Shown: positions 34,530-43,067 of the stretch, piece after piece
How the letters are laid out: every line of letters begins with the position of its first letter
Position numbering within the stretch: position 1 is the first letter of the stretch
Source of the DNA: Niabella sp.
GTDB taxonomy: Bacteria; Bacteroidota; Bacteroidia; Chitinophagales; Chitinophagaceae
Direction of reading: 5' to 3'
NCBI RefSeq assembly: GCF_030150205.1
Contig: NZ_JASLGT010000011.1
Span: 124,001 to 188,000, forward strand
Length of the DNA: 64,000 nt
Made by a program: the position numbers and the translations under genes
Notes under the pieces: generated by a model
Databases searched by the model: none
What the model was told of the DNA's origin: nothing
What the model saw: the letters and a program-made list of their open reading frames with translations, nothing else

Positions 34530-34994
34530 TCAATCCTCAGGATCGGCAAACAGATATTGGTCATTATAATTAATGCCATAATCGTCCAGCATCTTACGAT
34601 ATTCGTCCTTAAAGTTCTTTCGCGCATGATGTTCCTTTTGGTTGAAGATGTATTTGATCACCGTATCAATTTGAGAATGGCTATGGCTAAAAGCGCCATA
34701 TCCCTCTTGCCAATAAAACTTCCGCTGCGTGAAGCGCTCCTTGTTTACAAATTCGCTGCTGTCTCCCTTAACCAACCGCATTAATTCTGAAATGGATTGT
34801 TTGGGGTTCAGTCCTACAAATAAATGTATATGATCGTACGCGGCATTAACCGCAAGCATTTTATGCCCGTTGTTCTGGACAATGCCGGTAATGTATTTAT
34901 ACAACCGTTCTTCCCATTCAGGGGTAATAAGCGCCTGCCGGTATTTGACAGCAAATACAAAATGAATGTGCAATTGTGTATAGGTGTTTGCCAT
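34530..34994 (-). CDS. tnpA: IS200/IS605-like HUH (Y1) transposase TnpA
   Basis: This 154-residue protein is a single-strand HUH transposase. It has the metal-binding histidines H55-I-H57 in DHIHLFVGL, the catalytic tyrosine Y115 in the helix QIDTVIKYIFNQKEHH and the early QLHIHFVFAVKYRQALI strand. Enzymes of this type move DNA that carries terminal hairpins, without target duplication. The gene looks intact. It lies beside two GTA-loop hairpins and a 120-bp tandem repeat array, so it may be a domesticated REP-associated transposase (RAYT-like) rather than a mobile IS. There is no tnpB. Confidence 0.9.
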   Translation of the reverse strand: MANTYTQLHIHFVFAVKYRQALITPEWEERLYKYITGIVQNNGHKMLAVNAAYDHIHLFVGLNPKQSISELMRLVKGDSSEFVNKERFTQRKFYWQEGYGAFSHSHSQIDTVIKYIFNQKEHHARKNFKDEYRKMLDDYGINYNDQYLFADPED

Positions 34995-35274
34995 AAGGTT
35001 ATTTTTTATAAATATACGATTTTTAAATCATGTATTAAAATGCCAGCATATATTGAATGTTACCACGTAGAAGCATGTCGTGTAATGGCTTTGTACCGAT
35101 TCAATACGGTTGAGATAAGATTATCAATAAAAATATCGTTATGTATTTTTACGAAATGCTGGTGAGATGAATCTTTTATGGGGGTCTTCCATCAGTCAGG
35201 ATCCGTAATTTCTTAAACCAGTTTAATTTATCCGACCCGTTTACTGGTTAACTTTATTTAAAATTCCGCATCAT

Positions 35275-35730
35275 ATGAACTCCCGGTTAACCACGTTCTC
35301 TCAACTCTTTTTAAGACTTGCTATTTCGGGTTCTTTCCTGTCGGCTGTTGCAGACCGCTTTGGTATTTGGGGTAAACCCGGTAGCCCAAAAGTAGTGTGG
35401 GGCAACTGGGAAAATTTTCTCAGCTATAGCAATACTGTAAATTCGTATGCAGGACCACCACTGAACAGCCTGATGGCGATCCTTGCAACGGCGTTGGAAA
35501 TACTGTTGCCTGTTTTATTGATAACCGGCTATAAGCTCAGATGGGCGTCCATTACTGCCGGCATTTTATTATTATGTTTCGGTGCCGCCATGACCTATAG
35601 TTTTGGTATGAAGCCAGGCCTTGATTTTTCGGTATGGACCGGCGCGGCATCCGCATTTTTACTCAGCTGTTTTGACCGGTACGGGTACAGTATCGATAAC
35701 CTGGTCAACCAAAAGAAAAAGAACAGGTGA
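35275..35730 (+). CDS. DoxX-family membrane protein
   Basis: The 151-residue protein has four predicted transmembrane helices and the DoxX pattern (LRLAISGSFLSAVADRFG near the start, then LLPVLLITGYKLRWAS and the FGAAMTYSFGMKPGLD region). DoxX-like proteins are small quinone-linked or redox-stress membrane proteins; the exact activity of this one is unknown. It stands alone, downstream of the transposase region and convergent with the methyltransferase gene. Confidence 0.85.
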   Translation: MNSRLTTFSQLFLRLAISGSFLSAVADRFGIWGKPGSPKVVWGNWENFLSYSNTVNSYAGPPLNSLMAILATALEILLPVLLITGYKLRWASITAGILLLCFGAAMTYSFGMKPGLDFSVWTGAASAFLLSCFDRYGYSIDNLVNQKKKNR

Positions 35731-35915
35731 GCTGCGATACTTGTCTGGATGCAGTGGTGGCAGGAGCGAAACGCGTTGCTCATGCGCACCTTCTTCAAAG
35801 CGCGACGCATTCAGCCTTCTAACCATGATGTTTTTTCAACGTTCCTCAATATGCATCTGAGTTGAAACAGGAAACAATTTAAGATTGAGGCTGGCAAAAC
35901 AATTGGCGTAATCAT

Positions 35916-36764
35916 TTATATCGCCGCCAATAAAAACAATTCACCACTGGCAGGGAGCAGTCCATCTGCCCGGTTGTTAAAATACCGTTGCTCCAGTTCC
36001 TTTGCGGTAAAGATCCGGCAATTTTTTAGACCGGCTTCTTCGGCCAATTGCAGCACAGCGGAAGGTGCAAAAAAGCTAACAAATGGTGTTCCGGCTTCCC
36101 GGGCACCTTTGTCGGCTATTGCCTGTAGCGGCTGATCTTCCGGCTCCATCAGCTGAAGCGGTAAATAGAACGTGATCGCCAGCATGGAGCCCGGTGCCAA
36201 TGTTGCCAGCTGGGTTAATGTGTCCCTAATCGCGCTTTCCGTGAGATATAGCGTTACGCCGGTGCAGGCCACGACGGCGGGTTTGCCCGGATCAAAGCCG
36301 GCTTCCAGGAGTTGCTGCCACCAGGAGATTTTTTCAAAATCCACGGAAACGAAATGCAATCCCTCCGGTATGTCAAAACCCAGCGCCTGCAGCCGTTGCT
36401 GTTTCCAGCGTTGGGTATCCGGCCGATCAATTTCATAAACCTGTAATTGGGTAGCAACCTCCGGCCGGCGTTGTACAAACGTATCCAATCCCGCACCCAG
36501 GATCACATACTGCCTGACACCTTTATCGCTTTGTTCCAGGATCAGGTCTTCAATAAAGCGTGCCCGGGCTACCATGGATGCCCGCAGGCGTTTGGTAAAT
36601 GCCGCATCCATATCCGGACGCTGTTGCCAGCCCGCATCGGGGGCAATCAATCGCAATCCTATCGTATCCTCGATAATATGGGGCGGCGCATCTATCTGCA
36701 CATGGAGGGCCCGCCATAAAGCGGTTCGTACGGCCGTATTATCGGGCTTGGAATCTGTGTTCAT
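35916..36764 (-). CDS. Class I SAM-dependent methyltransferase (LCMT/TIGR00027-like)
   Basis: The 282-residue protein matches the leucine-carboxyl-methyltransferase-like group widespread in bacteria. It shows RARFIEDLILEQSDKGVRQ and the SAM-binding loop VILGAGLDTFVQRRPE. The acidic ribose-binding segment VYEIDRPDTQRWK and a VACTGVTLYLTE motif follow. Substrate is unknown; members act on small molecules or polyketide-like carboxylates. It appears to be a single-gene transcription unit. Confidence 0.9.
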   Translation of the reverse strand: MNTDSKPDNTAVRTALWRALHVQIDAPPHIIEDTIGLRLIAPDAGWQQRPDMDAAFTKRLRASMVARARFIEDLILEQSDKGVRQYVILGAGLDTFVQRRPEVATQLQVYEIDRPDTQRWKQQRLQALGFDIPEGLHFVSVDFEKISWWQQLLEAGFDPGKPAVVACTGVTLYLTESAIRDTLTQLATLAPGSMLAITFYLPLQLMEPEDQPLQAIADKGAREAGTPFVSFFAPSAVLQLAEEAGLKNCRIFTAKELEQRYFNNRADGLLPASGELFLLAAI

Positions 36765-36983
36765 GGTTCAAAATTAAAATGTTTTAGGAGTTTCAGGAAG
36801 TCATATTTTAACGCAGGAGGCTAAGGTTTCGCAAAAAAAACAAAGGTATTCAATAGATGCGTTCGATTGCAATACCTGCGTTTCCATTCAGGCAGATGGG
36901 CTGCAGGCTCCGTTTCCCGCAAATGAGCACTGATTTATTTAGCTGATATACACCGATTATTGGCCGTGCATATCCAGTGCATG

Positions 36984-37463
36984 TTACCGGTATGAAGACC
37001 TGCTTCTATGCCAGAACAAAACCGGTATGGCGAGCAATAAAAAACCAAGAATGCTGCTCAGGGTCCTGAAAAAGTGAAATTCCTTCCAGGTGGCCCGCAG
37101 CGTTGTCCAGTTACCGGGCATTGAGGCTACAGTCCAGGTTTTAACCTGGTTATCGATGGGCACTTCTACAAGTAATGTAATCAGCAGGGAAATAACCATA
37201 AAAATAAAAGCCGCTGCAAAAAAATAGATAGCCGGCTTCTGTTTCCAAAAACTAATACAAAGCAGTAACTGAACCAGCAGGGTTACGGGCATCAGGATCC
37301 GCATCGGTACGGCTACATTGTCAATAATGGTTTGACCGATCCGGATAAAATGATCCGGGGGAAATGTTTCCAAACTGCGCGTAAGGGTGAACCATGTACC
37401 CCAAAATACGCCGGTAACGAGCATGACGCCTATCAGGCTGCAGAACCACCAGAATTTTTTCAT
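36984..37463 (-). CDS. DUF1772-like four-helix membrane protein
   Basis: This 159-residue protein has four transmembrane helices (about 5-25, 50-70, 80-100 and 135-155). The loop EVPIDNQVKTWTVAS plus GNWTTLRATWKEFHFFRT resembles the DUF1772/anthrone-oxygenase-like family pattern of (V/P)xN...W...W...H..R. The start at 37463 (MKKFWWFCS) is chosen over one 15 codons upstream because it begins directly before the first membrane helix. The family's biochemical role is mostly unknown. Confidence 0.7.
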   Translation of the reverse strand: MKKFWWFCSLIGVMLVTGVFWGTWFTLTRSLETFPPDHFIRIGQTIIDNVAVPMRILMPVTLLVQLLLCISFWKQKPAIYFFAAAFIFMVISLLITLLVEVPIDNQVKTWTVASMPGNWTTLRATWKEFHFFRTLSSILGFLLLAIPVLFWHRSRSSYR

Positions 37464-37762
37464 GGCTTTATTTTTTGAATGCTTTTGGCAAGACGTTGTT
37501 TCAAACAATAAAGTTATTGTATTTTGTCAGGAAATCCTATAGCAGTGTTTCACAAAGGGAGATTTCCTTTTTAAAAGCACATGTCCTGGAAGTGACTTAA
37601 TTGGTATGTTGTAAGGGGGCAATGACAGGTTTAGTGAATCATGCAGCATAGTTATGCTTTCGTTATGCAGAACTTGTTTCGGCATCTATGCCTGATTGAC
37701 GCGGATTATGAAACAGGAATCGACCCAGGAAACCAGCTCAGGGAGATGTGGAGTAGCGGCTT

Positions 37763-38122
37763 TTATTTTCTTAAGATCTTGTCCATAGCCTTGCCTTTGG
37801 CCAGCTCATCAATCAGCTTATCGAGGTAGCGTACTTTTTGTATAAGCGGATCCTCAATTTCTTCCACACGGTAGCCGCAGATCACCCCGGTGATCTTTGA
37901 AACATTGGGATTCAGTTGTGGTGCCTGCGCAAAAAAGGTTTCAAAATCGATCTTGTGGTCGATCTGGTGCTGCAAATTTTTGGAATCATATCCTGTTAAC
38001 CAGCAAATAATGGTATCTACTTCTTCTTTTGTACGACCCTTTCTTTCTGCTTTTTGAATATAATGTGGGTAAACACCAGCGAAAGACATTTTATAAACCC
38101 GGGCATTATTTGCATTATTCAT
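37763..38122 (-). CDS. DUF2200 family protein
   Basis: The 119-residue protein matches the DUF2200 pattern: RVYKMSFAGVYPHYIQKAERKGRT, then EVDTIICWLTGYDS and FFAQAPQLNPN with ITGVICGYRVEEIEDPLIQKVRYLDKLIDELAKG. It is cytosolic with no signal peptide. The function of this family is not known; relatives occur as single genes next to stress-related small proteins. The two-gene neighbourhood here (VOC protein, DUF1772 protein) is consistent but not informative. Confidence 0.85.
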   Translation of the reverse strand: MNNANNARVYKMSFAGVYPHYIQKAERKGRTKEEVDTIICWLTGYDSKNLQHQIDHKIDFETFFAQAPQLNPNVSKITGVICGYRVEEIEDPLIQKVRYLDKLIDELAKGKAMDKILRK

Positions 38123-38166
38123 TTTTATAGGAGTATTGAAGGTTAAGATACATTGATACCGCCGGA

Positions 38167-38259
38167 TGCGGCAACCTGCTCATTATTTGCCGGTCAAACA
38201 AAATTACACAAAAAGGAGCTTGCGCTCATTTCAGCTTGATACTTGCGCAGGTTGCGGCA
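38167..38259. repeat. Inverted repeat upstream of the VOC gene's end
   Basis: TGCGGCAACCTGC (38167-38179) and GCAGGTTGCGGCA (38247-38259) are complementary at 12 of 13 positions, enclosing a smaller GAGCTTGCGCTC-like hairpin. It lies between the DUF2200 and VOC genes. Confidence 0.45.
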
Positions 38260-38267
38260 AAAAGCGA

Positions 38268-38666
38268 TCATAATCCCTCCATATAAAATACATTAAATTT
38301 ATGTCCGTCCGGATCCGCAAAAACAAAACCATAATAGTCGTTGCCAAATATTTCCGGGGGAGAAACTATTTTTCCTCCTGCCGTTTCGACTTCTTTTGCC
38401 CAGTTGTCCACCTGGTCCCGGCTCTTTGCTGAAAGGGTAAATATAATTTCATTGGCGGTTTGGGCATCCGCTATTTCGCCCTTTATAGCAGGTCTGAGCA
38501 CCTCCTTTAAGAAAAAGTGAATTACAAAGCTATGCGCACCTACCAGGAAACTGGTTAACTCATTATTGGGTGCCCCATTGGGTTTAAATCCTAACTGGGT
38601 ATAAAATTTTGTAGTCCGGTCGAGGTCGTTTACGGCCAGGTTGGCCCATATCATTTCAGGGTTCAT
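38268..38666 (-). CDS. VOC-family (glyoxalase/bleomycin-resistance-like) protein
   Basis: This 132-residue protein folds as two beta-alpha-beta-beta-beta modules: NLAVNDLDRTTKFYTQLGF with a conserved metal-site region, then VETAGGKIVSPPEIFGNDYYGFVFADPDGHKFNVFYM. VOC proteins bind metals or small molecules, including some antibiotics, but function cannot be set from this. The order and length match typical single-domain VOC proteins. It is preceded by a divergently placed DUF1232 gene region and followed by DUF2200. Confidence 0.88.
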   Translation of the reverse strand: MNPEMIWANLAVNDLDRTTKFYTQLGFKPNGAPNNELTSFLVGAHSFVIHFFLKEVLRPAIKGEIADAQTANEIIFTLSAKSRDQVDNWAKEVETAGGKIVSPPEIFGNDYYGFVFADPDGHKFNVFYMEGL

Positions 38667-38827
38667 ATGTTTTAATTTTTATAGGTTTTCTAATGAGCAA
38701 AGTGCCGGCAATTCATGGTGCTGCGTGCAACTTGCGTTAACAAAGCTAATCAATAGCCGGGAAGGTTGTGCAGTGCAAAAGCGGCATTTGAGCGGGGTGT
38801 TTAAGACAGCAGCAGACCGTTTTCCAA

Positions 38828-39217
38828 CTAATGATGAAAGATGTAGCGCAGGATCCTGAACAGGAGGTAGGTATATATGGCAACAATGGGCAATGCATAA
38901 TACCATTTTCCCGGCAATTGCTGTTTGGCATCGATCTTCGACCGGATTTCATTGATCAGATCCGGTGGAATCAGCTTAAGGGTTGCCCGGATGAGGAGCG
39001 GCACCAGTATCAGGTCATCCAGCAGACCCAGTACCGGGATAAAATCAGGGATCAGATCCACCGGGCTTAGAACATACATAACGGAGAGTGCGGCTAACAG
39101 TTTCGCCAGGATAGGCGTGCGCCTGTCGTGCAAGGCATAGTAAACCGGAACAATTTCCCGCTTTAACCTTTTTACGCTTTCTTTCAGCCTGTTGAACATG
39201 CTCTTTTGTTTTGCCAC
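38828..39217 (-). CDS. DUF1232 (YkvA-like) membrane-associated protein
   Basis: The 129-residue protein carries the DUF1232 signature LSPVDLIPDFIPVLGLLDDLILVP, which is short and hydrophobic and probably lies in or on the membrane. A basic N-terminal helical segment precedes it (MAKQKSMFNRLKESVKRLKRE) and a hydrophobic C-terminal helix follows (YALPIVAIYTYLLFRILRYIF). YkvA-type proteins have no defined biochemical role. It is a single-gene unit. Confidence 0.9.
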   Translation of the reverse strand: MAKQKSMFNRLKESVKRLKREIVPVYYALHDRRTPILAKLLAALSVMYVLSPVDLIPDFIPVLGLLDDLILVPLLIRATLKLIPPDLINEIRSKIDAKQQLPGKWYYALPIVAIYTYLLFRILRYIFHH

Positions 39218-39454
39218 CGAGGCGCAGAAACGGCGAAATCTTTATTGTTTTTATGGGTTGTGGCAGTGCAAAAATATCGCAAATTTTTACGCAATGTTCA
39301 ATCCCATGTAGAAAATCTATTTCGAAGGTGCTGAAGATCTTTTAGTGAAGAGAGCGGCCGTATTCCTGATTTCTAACGTCGTGCAGATCTCAAAGTGCAG
39401 TTTCAAACATTATGGCTGCAATAAAAAAACAGCTTCTTTGACAACCGGTTACTT

Positions 39455-40354
39455 TTAATCGATCTTCTCAAAAGGTGTAAACGGATGTTTGGGCTCATAG
39501 TAATTCCAGATAATACTGGCCAGTTTCCGAGTTAATACTTCTGCTTCATTATTATCGGTCCAGCGTTGATCTTTATTATTCTTGGTCAGGATACAAAAAA
39601 CGAAATCGCCACCGGGGGCATTTACCAGTACTACTTCCCCGCGCGCATCGTCTACCGAGCCTGTTTTACAAATGGTATTAACCGTTGCCGGGATCTGTGA
39701 TAAAGAGCGGCCATTATAGAATTGGTTTTTTAAATAGCGGTACATTTTATCAGAATACCGGGCGTTCACTACCTTTCCCTGCCGGATCAATGTAAAAAGC
39801 CCGGCCATCTCTTTGGGAGTGGTTTGTCCCCAGCCATATTTCTTCCATATATCCTGGCGACCAGCGGTGCGTGAATTTACTTTTGTGTTCCGCAATCCCA
39901 GCTGGTCCATGATTGTATTGATGGCAGCACCGCCCCCCGCCAATTCCTGTAGCCAGATGGATGCCACGTTGTCACTGTATGTCAGCATCAAAGAGATCAT
40001 CGTAGAAAGATCGGTGCGGGCGCTGTCTTTGTAAAACTGCATTAGCCCGGAACCGCCATATACCCGTTTGGCATCATATACAAATTCCTGCGACAACTTT
40101 AATTCATTTTGCGCAATCTTATTAAAAATACCCGCCAGGATGGGCACTTTTACAATACTGGCCGTAGGGAATACGGTATCAGCATTTATCGCTACCGCCT
40201 TGTTTTTTTTCAAATGGTGCACGTACACGCCAATATCTCCCTTAAAGTTGCTGACCGCCTTTTCAATTAATACTTTTAATTTTTTATCTTCTTTTTGGGC
40301 ATAGGTTGATGCATGGATAAGGAGCAAACTTGCAAGCAGGATATATTTTGACAT
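39455..40354 (-). CDS. Class-A-beta-lactamase-like serine hydrolase lacking the ExxLN motif
   Basis: The 299-residue exported protein (signal peptide ending TYAQ) has the three class A active-site motifs: S66-x-x-K69 (ASIVKVP), S127-D-N129 and K230-T-G232. The TTPxxMA segment after the omega loop is also present. The ExxLN motif that supplies the deacylating glutamate (Glu166) is absent; the region reads SRTAGRQDIWKKYGWGQTTP. It could still be acylated by beta-lactams, but fast hydrolysis is doubtful, so a peptidoglycan- or ester-directed serine hydrolase is as likely as a beta-lactamase. No regulator gene adjoins it. Confidence 0.82.
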   Translation of the reverse strand: MSKYILLASLLLIHASTYAQKEDKKLKVLIEKAVSNFKGDIGVYVHHLKKNKAVAINADTVFPTASIVKVPILAGIFNKIAQNELKLSQEFVYDAKRVYGGSGLMQFYKDSARTDLSTMISLMLTYSDNVASIWLQELAGGGAAINTIMDQLGLRNTKVNSRTAGRQDIWKKYGWGQTTPKEMAGLFTLIRQGKVVNARYSDKMYRYLKNQFYNGRSLSQIPATVNTICKTGSVDDARGEVVLVNAPGGDFVFCILTKNNKDQRWTDNNEAEVLTRKLASIIWNYYEPKHPFTPFEKID

Positions 40355-40438
40355 GGTAAACCGGTTTTGACAAATATAAGAAAAGACCGGCTGGCAAAAT
40401 TTGTAAATATGCTGCGCTTCCTAATCCATGAAGCTTTT

Positions 40439-41155
40439 TTATATCCTTACTTCTCTTTCCTGCCAATTTAATAAATTCAGTACCTGGTCAATGGTTTGCA
40501 ATTCCATAAAATGTGGGTGCTTCATGGCGTGCTGGTGCCGCTCATGCGCCCATGTAATATGATAGGGGATATGTGCTGCAAAACCGCCCAGTTCCAAAAC
40601 CGGCAATACATCCGACTTTATGGAATTGCCCAGCATCAGGAAGTTGCCGGGCCTGCAATCCAGGTGCTTCAGCAGCTTTTTATAGTCGGCTGGTTTTTTA
40701 TCGCTCATGATCTCTATATGATGAAAAAAATGCTCCAATCCCGATTTTCTGAGCTTCTGTTCCTGGTCAAGAAGGTCTCCCTTGGTTGCCACTACCAGCC
40801 GGTAGTTATCACCCAGGCTTCTCAGCGTTTCCATAACACCGGGCAATAATACAATGGGTTTTTGCAATAGTTCCCAGCCAATTGCGATAGCTTTGTCAAC
40901 TACCTGCAGCGGGGCCCGGCCTTCGGACACCCGGCTGATCGTTTCGATCATACAAAGCATAAATCCCTTGATACCGTAACCATAATGATGCAGGTTTTGC
41001 ATTTCTGTTTTAAACAGTTCCTGAGATACCGTATGCTGTGGCAAATAATCCTCCAGTAACCCACAAAATTGATGCTCCGCTTCCTGGAAATAGGGCTCAT
41101 TTACCCATAATGTGTCGTCTGCGTCAAACGCAATAGTGGTAATTTTATGATTCAT
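40439..41155 (-). CDS. HAD-superfamily hydrolase
   Basis: The 238-residue protein has the HAD motifs in order: DxDxT-type FDADDTLW (nucleophile near D11), VVATKGD (motif II Thr), the lysine of IMSDKKPADYKKLL (motif III) and MLGNSIKSDVLP (motif IV). The helical cap sits between motifs I and II. It is a phosphatase-like enzyme of unknown substrate in the cytosol. It is divergent from the Crp/Fnr-like regulator, whose start lies 77 bases away. Confidence 0.9.
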   Translation of the reverse strand: MNHKITTIAFDADDTLWVNEPYFQEAEHQFCGLLEDYLPQHTVSQELFKTEMQNLHHYGYGIKGFMLCMIETISRVSEGRAPLQVVDKAIAIGWELLQKPIVLLPGVMETLRSLGDNYRLVVATKGDLLDQEQKLRKSGLEHFFHHIEIMSDKKPADYKKLLKHLDCRPGNFLMLGNSIKSDVLPVLELGGFAAHIPYHITWAHERHQHAMKHPHFMELQTIDQVLNLLNWQEREVRI

Positions 41156-41211
41156 TTTATTTTTGTATTATTTTTAAAATACAAATTTCATTGCCGGAGA
41201 TGCGTCTGGCA

Positions 41212-41225
41212 AGGACATTTGTCCT
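41212..41225. promoter_or_regulatory. Palindrome upstream of the Crp/Fnr-like gene
   Basis: AGGACA-TT-TGTCCT is a perfect 6-base inverted repeat seven bases before the preferred ATG at 41233. It may be an operator for the regulator's own gene or the divergent HAD gene. Confidence 0.35.
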
Positions 41226-41232
41226 CAAGCAT

Positions 41233-41808
41233 ATGTTACGTACAAACCAGTCCTTTTTGGCCTATCTGCAACAATTGTATGATCGGCAGCAACGCAAAGA
41301 GCACATCATTCAAAAAACATTTGCCAAAGGCAAAAAGCTAATGGTACAACACGGGCAGGCATCTAAAGTAATGCTTATAAAAGAAGGGATTGTCAAATGC
41401 TTTTTTACTGAAGAGAACGACAAGGATTATATTGTTGAGTTTTTGGGAAAAGGCGAAATCATCGGGGAGATAGAGTTTTTCCGAAATATTCCTTGTCTAT
41501 GCACTATTGAAGCCATCACCGAAGTGGAGGTGTATGCGCTTTCCATCCCTTATTTTTCCAGCCTTGTCAAGAATGATCTTATGCTCAATAACCTGCTGCT
41601 AAACGTTTTTGCGCAGCGTATTGTACATACTTCCAGCCGGGCATCTTACCAGCAACTATATACGATAGCGCATTCGCTTTCCCGGCTGCTGAACCTTCAA
41701 TCGGAACAGGCCATTGACATTTCAAAAGAAGATATGGCGGCTTACCTGGGTGTTACGATCCGGAGCTTAAACAGGGCCTTAAAAGAAGTACAGGGAAAAT
41801 CATTGTAA
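41233..41808 (+). CDS. Crp/Fnr-family regulator
   Basis: This regulator has a cyclic-nucleotide-binding-like beta-barrel (about 20-120: MVQHGQASKVMLIKEGIVKC and then YIVEFLGKGEIIGEIEFF) and a C-terminal helix-turn-helix (ISKEDMAAYLGVTIRSLNRALKEV). It would bind DNA as a dimer in response to an unknown ligand. Start codons at 41191 (TTG) and 41200 (ATG) are in frame; the ATG at 41233 is preferred because the family sequence begins there, but that is a judgement. The 191-residue length fits the group. Confidence 0.85.
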   Translation: MLRTNQSFLAYLQQLYDRQQRKEHIIQKTFAKGKKLMVQHGQASKVMLIKEGIVKCFFTEENDKDYIVEFLGKGEIIGEIEFFRNIPCLCTIEAITEVEVYALSIPYFSSLVKNDLMLNNLLLNVFAQRIVHTSSRASYQQLYTIAHSLSRLLNLQSEQAIDISKEDMAAYLGVTIRSLNRALKEVQGKSL

Positions 41809-42017
41809 AAGAAGGAAATCATTATTTGTAGCATAGCGTACGAAGCGAATAGTTCCTTAGGCTTATTCCGGAGTATCGCCATACGGGGGAAGCGTGCTGT
41901 GATAAAATGAAGTAGGGCTTAATTTTTTGTTCTATATTCGCAAGCAATAGCTTATGAGGCCGATCTCTGAAACACAGCAATCTACTCATACAGCCCTCTT
42001 AATTTAAAACTAAAAAA

Positions 42018-43049
42018 ATGAAACGGACAGCCCTCCTGGCCCTTTGTGCCTTTTGCATTTCTGCTTTTTCTTCTGCTCAAACCAGTACTGAAACCTTTGA
42101 AACCGAAAGCCATGGAAGTACAAGTTTTACAGATAACGGAGTTACCTTCAAAATCATTTCGCATATTAGAACATTTAAGATCCAGGGAAACCAGCCGAAT
42201 ACCGGGTGGAACGGTACGGCCGTTGATAACAGGTATATTGACAATACACAAGATGCTCTAAGCACAGGTGGTTCATTTAGCATAAAAACGACCTCTAATC
42301 TATTTAAAGTAACCCGGTTTTGGGTATATGTAGCTAATAGTTTGTTTAATCAGCAAACAACCGGTACGCTGACGATAACCGGTAAATTAAGCGGGGTTAC
42401 CAGGTTCACTCGAACCAAAGTCACCGGGTTTGTCACGTCAGTAGCGACCAATAATGGATATACACCCATTGACATGGCTAATCTTGACGGGCAGGACTAC
42501 ACTAATATTGTGATTGACGAGTTGCAGCTTACACTCGGTGGCAATTATGCCTATTTAGGGCTTGATGCTTTTACCTGGGTAAAAGATGCAAATATCGTAT
42601 TGCCGGTAAATTTTGGAACGGTGGGGGCCATTGTAAAGAATAATAACCTGAATGTGCATTGGGAAACACAGACAGAAACCAACAATGATCATTTTAATAT
42701 AGAAGCATCAAAAGACGGGAATACATTTACTTCCATAGCTACTGTAGCATCAAAAGCAATCGGGGGAAACAGTAATACAGTGGTCAGTTATGAATGGGCC
42801 TCCAATAGTAGTGTTACATTGACTGCATCACTAATGGCGTTTGCGCTGGTATTCCTGACCTCTTTCCGCCGCAAAAAAATACTGCTGCCGTCATTGGCTG
42901 CTGTCATTGCCGTTTCTGTTACTGTTATCGGCTGCTCGAAAGGCACGGACGAAATTGCCACCAGCGGGCATTATTATATAAGAATTGCCCAGGTAGATAA
43001 AGATGGTACAACAACCTATTCAAAAGTAGTGAAGGTTGTAAAAGATTAA
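42018..43049 (+). CDS. Secreted protein with a two-helix membrane insert in a fibronectin-like C-terminal domain
   Basis: The 343-residue product has a signal peptide (MKRTALLALCAFCISAFSSAQ). An N-terminal beta-rich domain follows (about 22-200, a possible carbohydrate- or ligand-binding fold with FTWVKD at its end). Residues 202-260 resemble the start of a Bacteroidota fibronectin-like surface domain (NNDHFNIEASKDGNTFTSIA). That domain is interrupted by a transmembrane segment (266-281), RRKK (284-287) and a second hydrophobic segment with a lipobox-like VIGC (C306). It then resumes as GHYYIRIAQVDKDGTTTYS. The architecture is unusual; topology and function are unknown. Confidence 0.7.
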   Translation: MKRTALLALCAFCISAFSSAQTSTETFETESHGSTSFTDNGVTFKIISHIRTFKIQGNQPNTGWNGTAVDNRYIDNTQDALSTGGSFSIKTTSNLFKVTRFWVYVANSLFNQQTTGTLTITGKLSGVTRFTRTKVTGFVTSVATNNGYTPIDMANLDGQDYTNIVIDELQLTLGGNYAYLGLDAFTWVKDANIVLPVNFGTVGAIVKNNNLNVHWETQTETNNDHFNIEASKDGNTFTSIATVASKAIGGNSNTVVSYEWASNSSVTLTASLMAFALVFLTSFRRKKILLPSLAAVIAVSVTVIGCSKGTDEIATSGHYYIRIAQVDKDGTTTYSKVVKVVKD

Positions 43050-43067
43050 GCGATGTTTAAACAAGTC

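Noticed and set aside
34530..34994. Complete IS200 element with both ends
   Set aside because: A hairpin is clear only on the 3' side of the gene; the 5' flank (34995-35170) shows no matching terminal hairpin, so I call the gene but not the element.
39455..40354. A confident class A beta-lactamase
   Set aside because: The Glu166 region is missing, so only a family-level call is made.
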